Positions 59,641-64,000 of a DNA stretch of 64,000 nt are shown piece after piece. The number at the start of each line of letters is the position of its first letter. The stretch's first letter is position 1. Below the pieces are notes generated by a model, which worked only from the letters and a program-made list of their open reading frames with translations, searched no databases and was not told where the DNA came from. Both the position numbers and the translations under genes were made by a program. The stretch is from positions 186,001-250,000 of the forward strand of contig JACKEO010000005.1 of the NCBI GenBank assembly GCA_020632955.1, written 5' to 3'. The stretch comes from Alphaproteobacteria bacterium. GTDB taxonomy: Bacteria > Myxococcota_A > UBA796 > GCA-2862545.

Positions 59641-59750
59641 AGGTCCTCCGGGTCGGGACACGCGGATGGGACGCTGTCGTCCCTCGTCCATTCGACGAGG
59701 GCGCCCGGGTGAGAGAGAGGTGTCAGACGGACGGCGGCGCGGAGGTCCGG

Positions 59751-60482
59751 GTGCAGCGTGGACGGATGGTGGCGGCAGGCATGGGCCTGGTCCTCGCGGG
59801 CGCGGTGGTCGGGTGGGCCTCGTGGACGGCAGAGGAGGACGCGCTCCACGTCGCAGCCGACGCCGCCCCCCCGGTGCGTGGGCAGGGGACCACGCCGGTG
59901 GCGCCGGCTGCGCGGACCGCGGCCATGCCGACGGACGCCGTCGCGCCCGCCGATGAGCCCATGGAGCGGCCGCCACCGGGGCTGCCGGGTGCGGTGCCCG
60001 CAGGCGAGGTCGAGATGCTCGCCGCCGCCTTCGCCGGGCAGCGCGCTCGCGTGGAGGATGCCTGGCTCGGCGCCCTCGAGCAGGCGCCCTCGTCGGCGGC
60101 GCGTGACGGGCAGGGGCTGGTCCGCGGGGGCCTCGCGCGTCTCGACGCGCTCCAGCGCGACGTGGACGCGGGCCGCGCTGCGCCGCTGCGCACGATGTAC
60201 GCGCTGGAGCAGCTGGGCCAGGAGGTGGCGGACGCCCTGGAGGCCGCGGGCGTGAAGGGCGCCTCCGACCGCCTGCGCGCCGGCCTCGCGCTCGATCGCG
60301 CGGCCGAGCCCTGGGGCCGTCCGGTGGACGCCGCGGGGGTGCAGGAGCGGCTCCAGGCCGGCGAGGCCGAGATCGGGCCTGCCGCAGAGGCCGAGCTCGG
60401 GGCTTCCGCGGAGGCCGGGATCAGGCCTGCCCACGCGGAGCCCTCGGCGGGCGCTAGGGCGGCGTCACCACCGGACAGGTGA
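59751..60482 (+). CDS. Anchored Ala/Glu-rich exported protein
   Basis: A 243-residue protein (GTG start with GGAGG five bases before). An N-terminal helix (VAAGMGLVLAGAVVGWASW) anchors or exports it. The rest is a low-complexity Ala/Pro linker, a helical acidic domain (residues about 85-195), and three tandem 8-residue repeats (EAEIGPAA-type). No family recognised. Its 3' end overlaps the convergent lipoprotein gene by 29 bp. Confidence 0.6.
   Translation: MQRGRMVAAGMGLVLAGAVVGWASWTAEEDALHVAADAAPPVRGQGTTPVAPAARTAAMPTDAVAPADEPMERPPPGLPGAVPAGEVEMLAAAFAGQRARVEDAWLGALEQAPSSAARDGQGLVRGGLARLDALQRDVDAGRAAPLRTMYALEQLGQEVADALEAAGVKGASDRLRAGLALDRAAEPWGRPVDAAGVQERLQAGEAEIGPAAEAELGASAEAGIRPAHAEPSAGARAASPPDR
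60363..60434 (+). repeat. Three tandem 24-bp coding repeats
   Basis: Units start GAGGCCGAGATCGGG at 60363, 60387 and 60411 and encode EAEIGPAA, EAELGASA and EAGIRPAH near the C-terminus of the anchored protein. Base differences between units suggest an older duplication. Confidence 0.85.
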
Positions 60483-62148
60483 GCCCGAGGTTCAGGTCGA
60501 AGGTGTTGCAGGTGCTCACGCCGTCGGCCGGGTCGATCACCAGGTAGAAGGGCATCGGGTCCTGGCCGGCGGGGCGCGTGTACGTGAAGCTCTCGCCGCT
60601 GTTCGTGGTCTGCGTCAGGAAGACGTCGGTGCCGTCGAAGCCGCGCGCGAGCACGTCGAGGTCGCCCTTGGTGGCGTCGAAGTCGATGGTGGCCGACAGG
60701 GTGCAGCCCGGGGGCACGAGGCCGGTGAAGACGTCCTGATCGAGGAAGGCGGAGTCCACGGGGATGCCGGTGCGCACGTAGGTGTCGCCGCCCAGGTCGA
60801 GGCCGGTGGGGCGGCCCACCACCAGCAGGCGGCCCGTGGGCGGAGGCGGGATGGCCACCAGGCCGGTCCACTCCGTGGGATCCACGGTGGTGCAGTAGGT
60901 GACCGCGCTGCTGGGCGGCGTGACGCTGCAGGTGAGCCGGATGTCGATGTCGTAGGCATTGCAGGCCTGCCCGGTGGCGCCCGGGAAGACGACGACCTCG
61001 GTGGACAGCGGGGAGGAGCCGCCGTTGCGGTAGAGCACGCGCTCGGTGTCGTTCGTGCCCACGGCGGAGGGCACCAGCGCCGCCTCCAGCACCCCCTCCG
61101 ACCACAGGATGCCGTAGACCACGGCCAGGTCGAGGTTGCCCTGGCTGTTGTCGAAGCTGATGCTCGCGTCGACGAAGCAGCCGGGCGGGATGTCGACGCG
61201 GTAGCGGTCGAGGTCGCCCTGGAGGCTGTCGAGGAAGATGCGGGTGGCGCGGTAGCGGTCGCCGTCCTGATCGAGCCCGGTGGGGGTGGGCAGGCCCTGG
61301 CGATCGTTGGGCTCGAGGGGATCGACCTCGAAGCAGGAGTCGTCGGGCAGGTCGGCCCCGGGGTCGGGTGCCGTGCAGTCGATCTGCAGGTCGAGCGTGT
61401 ACTCGAGGCAGAGCCCGACCGCCGTGCTGGCGTAGATGTCGACGAGCACGGTGCTGTAGCCGGCCGTGTCGTTGAACCAGCTCGTGGTCACGGCGCCCGC
61501 GACGCCCCGCGACAGGGTGGCCTGGCCCACGCTGGTGCGGAGGTCGACCGACAGCGCGTAGACGGGGTTGGTGGGCGTGACGGTGACCTTCACCGTGCAC
61601 GAGGCCGGGAGGTCGGCCCGGTACACGTCGTGGTCGCGCTGGGCCCCGTCGAGGTGGCGCACGGTCTGGAAGGTGTTGCCCGCCTGGAAGGCGAGGGTGT
61701 CGGTGGCCTGCCGCCGCACGTTGTTGGGCTCGTCGAGGTTCGTGACGCACACGGCCGTGGGCGGCGGACCGGAGTCGCCGGAGTCGCCCGCCGCGGAGTC
61801 GCCGGAGTCACCGGGACCGGAGTCGCCGCTGTCGCCGCTGTCGCCGCTGTTGCCGGAGTCTCCGCTGTCACCGGAGTCGCCCGTGCCGCTGTCGCCGCTG
61901 TCTGCGGTGCCGGAGTCGCCGCTGTCGCCCGAGTCGGCGGGGCCGGAGTCGCCGCTGTCGCCCGTGGACGTGTCGGTGGTGTCGCCCGTCCCCGGGTCGG
62001 TGGAGTCCGCCGAGTCGCGGGTGTCCTCGGTGTCACCGGAGTCGCGCGAGTCGGTGACGCCGCTGTCGGTGTCGTCGGCCTTGTCGTCGGTCGCGCCGGG
62101 AGCGCAGCCGAGGGCGGCGAGCAGGAAGGCGGCGGCGAGTCGGCGCAC
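60454..62148 (-). CDS. Lipoprotein with three PPC-like domains and Asp-Ser-Gly linker
   Basis: A 564-residue lipoprotein (lipobox LAALGC near residue 15). Residues about 20-130 are an Asp/Ser/Gly/Thr linker. Three units of about 140 residues follow, each with an EPN-x-R/EWTG start, D-x-DVYRADLP or D-x-DRYRVDIP strands, a CxV/CFV core, then D-x-L-x-DLRVDIxLTC ends; this is the pre-peptidase C-terminal (PPC) beta-sandwich type, often carbohydrate- or calcium-binding. Even Cys numbers in each unit suggest disulfides. It is probably surface exposed. Its 3' end overlaps the convergent gene. Confidence 0.82.
   Translation of the reverse strand: MRRLAAAFLLAALGCAPGATDDKADDTDSGVTDSRDSGDTEDTRDSADSTDPGTGDTTDTSTGDSGDSGPADSGDSGDSGTADSGDSGTGDSGDSGDSGNSGDSGDSGDSGPGDSGDSAAGDSGDSGPPPTAVCVTNLDEPNNVRRQATDTLAFQAGNTFQTVRHLDGAQRDHDVYRADLPASCTVKVTVTPTNPVYALSVDLRTSVGQATLSRGVAGAVTTSWFNDTAGYSTVLVDIYASTAVGLCLEYTLDLQIDCTAPDPGADLPDDSCFEVDPLEPNDRQGLPTPTGLDQDGDRYRATRIFLDSLQGDLDRYRVDIPPGCFVDASISFDNSQGNLDLAVVYGILWSEGVLEAALVPSAVGTNDTERVLYRNGGSSPLSTEVVVFPGATGQACNAYDIDIRLTCSVTPPSSAVTYCTTVDPTEWTGLVAIPPPPTGRLLVVGRPTGLDLGGDTYVRTGIPVDSAFLDQDVFTGLVPPGCTLSATIDFDATKGDLDVLARGFDGTDVFLTQTTNSGESFTYTRPAGQDPMPFYLVIDPADGVSTCNTFDLNLGLTCPVVTPP
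61790..62070 (-). repeat. Tandem coding repeat of the Asp-Ser-Gly linker
   Basis: Many 9-bp units of the type GGCGACTCC/GGCGACAGC (minus strand) encode Gly-Asp-Ser, interrupted by Thr/Pro/Ala codons. It is the most repetitive tract in the window and a likely site of length variation. Confidence 0.8.
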
Positions 62149-62226
62149 GGCGGGCCCCGGGGACGTCGGACGGAGCGGTGTACCCGGCGGTTCCCGCGCA
62201 CACCAGCGACAGCGTACATGCTGCCC

Positions 62227-63765
62227 TCAGATGGTGTCGACCCGCCGCTGGAGACGATCGAGCACCACCCGGACGCCGGGCAGGGTGCGCGGGTCGTCGC
62301 GCACCGCCGCGAGGGGTCGCCACGCGGCCACGAGCTCGGCCGTGGCGGGCGGGTCGGCGCCTGCGCAGGCCAGCCAGGTGCAGCAGGTGATCTCCCAGGC
62401 CGTGGCGCCCCCCTGCCAGGTGGTGGTGCGCCACCAGGGAGCGCCCGGGGGCGCGTCCATCCCCGTCTCTTCGCGCAGCTCGCGGCGGGCGGTGGCCTCG
62501 GGCTCCTCCCCGGGCTCCGCGCGGCCGCCGGGGAAGGCGAGGCCGCCCGCGGGGGCCACGCGACGCTCCCCGACGAGGACCAGCCCGCGCGCCAGGTCCA
62601 CGAGGCAGGCCGACGCGGCGGCGGCCCGCTGCGGATCGGCCCAGGGCGGCAGCACCTCCACGAGCGCTCCGGCGTCGCCCAGGGCGCGCAGGCCGAGCGG
62701 GGCGAGCGCGGCGGCGAGCGAGGGCGGGAGGTGCAGGGTCCCCTCCAGCACGGGCAGCACCTCCAGGGCCCACGCCGTGGCCGGCATCAGGCCCGTGTCG
62801 TGCACCTCCCACCCCCCGGCCACGCGCCGCGCGCCGGCCACGAGGGTGCCTTCGTGCAGCAGCGGCACCGCGGCAGGGCCGAGGGCGTGGGCGAGCGCCT
62901 GCCAGGCCTCCACCATGCGGACGGCGTCGAGCTCGCCCAGGCCGACCACGCGACCGGCGGGCGTGGGCAGCGCCACCGGGCGCCACGGCGGCGTGCGCAG
63001 GCACGCGAGCAGGGCGGCCGGGTCCTCCGCCTCGGCGGTCACGGGACCCAGGGCCTGGGCCACCTGCCACCACACGCGCCCCCGCGCCCGACGCGGACCC
63101 AGGACGGTGGGCCAGGGTCCGTCGGGCACGGGCACCTGCATCACCGCGTCCACCACCGCGTCGGCGACCTCGTCGCGAAGGCCCTCCACCCGCCGCGTGC
63201 CGCCGCGTCCCACGAGCAGCACCGGGTGGGTGGCGCCCCCCAGCTCCGCGAGGTCGTTCGCCACGACGAGGTCGAGCTCGCGGTCCTCCAGCTGGGCGCG
63301 CGCCACGGTCTCCAGCTCCTCGCGCGTCACCCCCGACAGCAGCTTGAAGCCCACGAGGCGGGTGTCGGGTCCGCAGCGCGCGCGCAGCGTGGCCAGCAGC
63401 TTCGGTGTGCGGTGCAGCCGCAGCACCAGCTTGTCCGCGCTGCTGGGGAGCTTGCCCTCCTCGGCGCGCGGCGCATAGTCGGCCACCGCCGCGGCCATGA
63501 GCAGCGCGTCCACCGGCTGGGCCGTGACCTCGTCCAGCAGCGCGTCGAGGTCCTGGTGGGATCGGAAGGCGTGACGCTGCACGCCCGGCGGCAGCGCGGT
63601 GGGATCGGCCAGCGCGCGGTGGCTGCCCAGCACCACCACGTCGGCGCCTCGCGCCAGGGCGGCCCGCGCCAGGGCGGCTCCGAAGCGGCCCGACGACAGG
63701 TTCGTGAGCACCCGCACGTCGTCGAGCGGCTCCTCGGTCCCGCCGATCGTGAGCACCACCCGCAC
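62227..63765 (-). CDS. CoaB-like phosphopantothenoylcysteine synthetase fused to a Nudix hydrolase
   Basis: A 512-residue cytoplasmic protein. Residues 1-215 match the CoaB synthetase fold: TIGGTEEPLDDVRVLTNLSSGRFG, MAAAVADYAP and LVGFKLLSG, the nucleotide and phosphopantothenate sites. The CoaC decarboxylase half usually fused to bacterial CoaB is absent. A middle region (about 215-380) has no clear family. The C-terminus is a Nudix domain with a complete box at 414-436 (GRAEPGEEPEATA start, RELREETGM end). CoaB makes a CoA precursor using CTP; Nudix enzymes split nucleoside diphosphates, sometimes CoA itself. The fusion suggests linked synthesis and turnover. It is divergent from the MrpE-like gene. 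Confidence 0.85.
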   Translation of the reverse strand: MRVVLTIGGTEEPLDDVRVLTNLSSGRFGAALARAALARGADVVVLGSHRALADPTALPPGVQRHAFRSHQDLDALLDEVTAQPVDALLMAAAVADYAPRAEEGKLPSSADKLVLRLHRTPKLLATLRARCGPDTRLVGFKLLSGVTREELETVARAQLEDRELDLVVANDLAELGGATHPVLLVGRGGTRRVEGLRDEVADAVVDAVMQVPVPDGPWPTVLGPRRARGRVWWQVAQALGPVTAEAEDPAALLACLRTPPWRPVALPTPAGRVVGLGELDAVRMVEAWQALAHALGPAAVPLLHEGTLVAGARRVAGGWEVHDTGLMPATAWALEVLPVLEGTLHLPPSLAAALAPLGLRALGDAGALVEVLPPWADPQRAAAASACLVDLARGLVLVGERRVAPAGGLAFPGGRAEPGEEPEATARRELREETGMDAPPGAPWWRTTTWQGGATAWEITCCTWLACAGADPPATAELVAAWRPLAAVRDDPRTLPGVRVVLDRLQRRVDTI

Positions 63766-63881
63766 AGGGGCCTCCGGGCACCCGCGTCCGGGCTACGCCA
63801 CCGTCGCTGCGCGTGCAAGCGCACGGTCCTCGGTGCGCAGGAGCCCGGGCCCCGCTAGACGGCCCAGGACGGAGGTGGGGC

Positions 63882-64000
63882 GTGCGGCACACGCTGGCGC
63901 TCGCGGGTGTGTTGGCCCTGACCTGGCTGCTGTGGTCGGGCCACACGGGTGCGCTCCTGCTGGGCCTCGGCCTGCTGTCGGTGGCCGCCACCGCGGCGCT
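63882..64000 (+). CDS. MrpE/MnhE-like cation/proton antiporter subunit, 3' end outside the window
   Basis: The first 39 codons (GTG start, GGAGG six bases upstream) encode two hydrophobic segments, LALAGVLALTWLLWSG and ALLLGLGLLSVAATAA, with the W-x-LLSG-H-x-LLLGLGxLSV pattern typical of Mrp antiporter subunit E. A full mrp operon probably continues beyond the window. The upstream TAGACG at 63856 may be a -10 element. Confidence 0.65.
   Translation, partial: MRHTLALAGVLALTWLLWSGHTGALLLGLGLLSVAATAA

Noticed and set aside
61790..62070. CRISPR-like regular repeats
   Set aside because: The units are 9 bp, in frame and encode a linker, with no spacers between them.
1..64000. tRNA or rRNA genes
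   Set aside because: No T-loop-like GGTTCGAATCC pattern or rRNA stretch was recognised on either strand by eye; a covariance-model search would be decisive.

Overview
The window is very GC-rich (roughly 70-75 % by eye), gene-dense chromosomal DNA from a Gram-negative, probably myxobacterium-like organism (Myxococcota or a related deltaproteobacterial lineage). The cues are many secreted lipoproteins with Asp/Ser/Gly/Thr/Pro-rich linkers just after the lipobox, Cys-paired RCC1-type repeat lipoproteins, PKD/Ig-like and calcium-binding repeat proteins, a MYXO-CTERM-like C-terminal anchor, and short untranslated leaders. About 53 genes are supported. No tRNA, rRNA, CRISPR array, prophage or intact transposase was recognised.

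Layout. 1-7.6 kb: the 3' part of a sensor histidine kinase, an unknown small protein, a TetR regulator overlapping a saccharopine-dehydrogenase-like oxidoreductase, a ~0.75 kb stretch without a clear gene bounded by a 65-bp inverted repeat, a tiny membrane protein behind a palindromic operator, an RNA m5U methyltransferase with an odd C-terminal tail, a spermidine-synthase-like methyltransferase and an SDR dehydrogenase. 7.7-14.8 kb: two surface lipoproteins, one of 1845 residues. 14.9-19.2 kb: a YkgJ-like Cys-cluster protein divergent from MutM, then two tandem, related polytopic membrane proteins. 19.3-26.2 kb: a tiny exported peptide, a beta-helix/beta-propeller/di-heme cytochrome c lipoprotein, a methyltransferase and two lipoproteins (one with a formylglycine-generating-enzyme-type domain). 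26.2-37.8 kb: a MYXO-CTERM-like surface protein, a translationally coupled methyltransferase / membrane protein / RraA set, small lipoproteins, a strictosidine-synthase-like propeller, a MATE transporter and another large membrane protein. 37.8-47.7 kb: two RCC1-type lipoproteins, each with 14 Cys-paired repeats, around an aminotransferase, a VTT (DedA-like) protein and two unknown proteins. 47.7-51.9 kb: a TatA-like small protein, Nth, a beta-propeller lipoprotein and a tandem UspA protein. 52.0-56.2 kb: an SGNH-like exported protein, an MBOAT acyltransferase and a ketosynthase-ACP-transmembrane protein in one transcription unit. 56.2-64 kb: a five-gene minus-strand unit (GspC-like, YidD, HExxH peptidase, two small proteins), an acidic anchored protein, a PPC-repeat lipoprotein, a CoaB-Nudix fusion, and the start of an MrpE-like antiporter subunit.

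How the genes fit together. Most genes concern the cell envelope: at least eleven are predicted lipoproteins, four are large polytopic proteins resembling GT-C glycosyltransferases, and several others are anchored exported proteins. Housekeeping repair and RNA genes (mutM, nth, the m5U methyltransferase, yidD, rraA) are scattered among them. The best candidate for an undescribed system is 52.0-56.2 kb. Its order, SGNH-like exported protein, MBOAT, then a carrier protein fused to a ketosynthase and tethered by a C-terminal helix, matches the logic of the Dlt (DltD/DltB/DltC) surface-acylation machinery but with a polyketide or fatty-acyl carrier.
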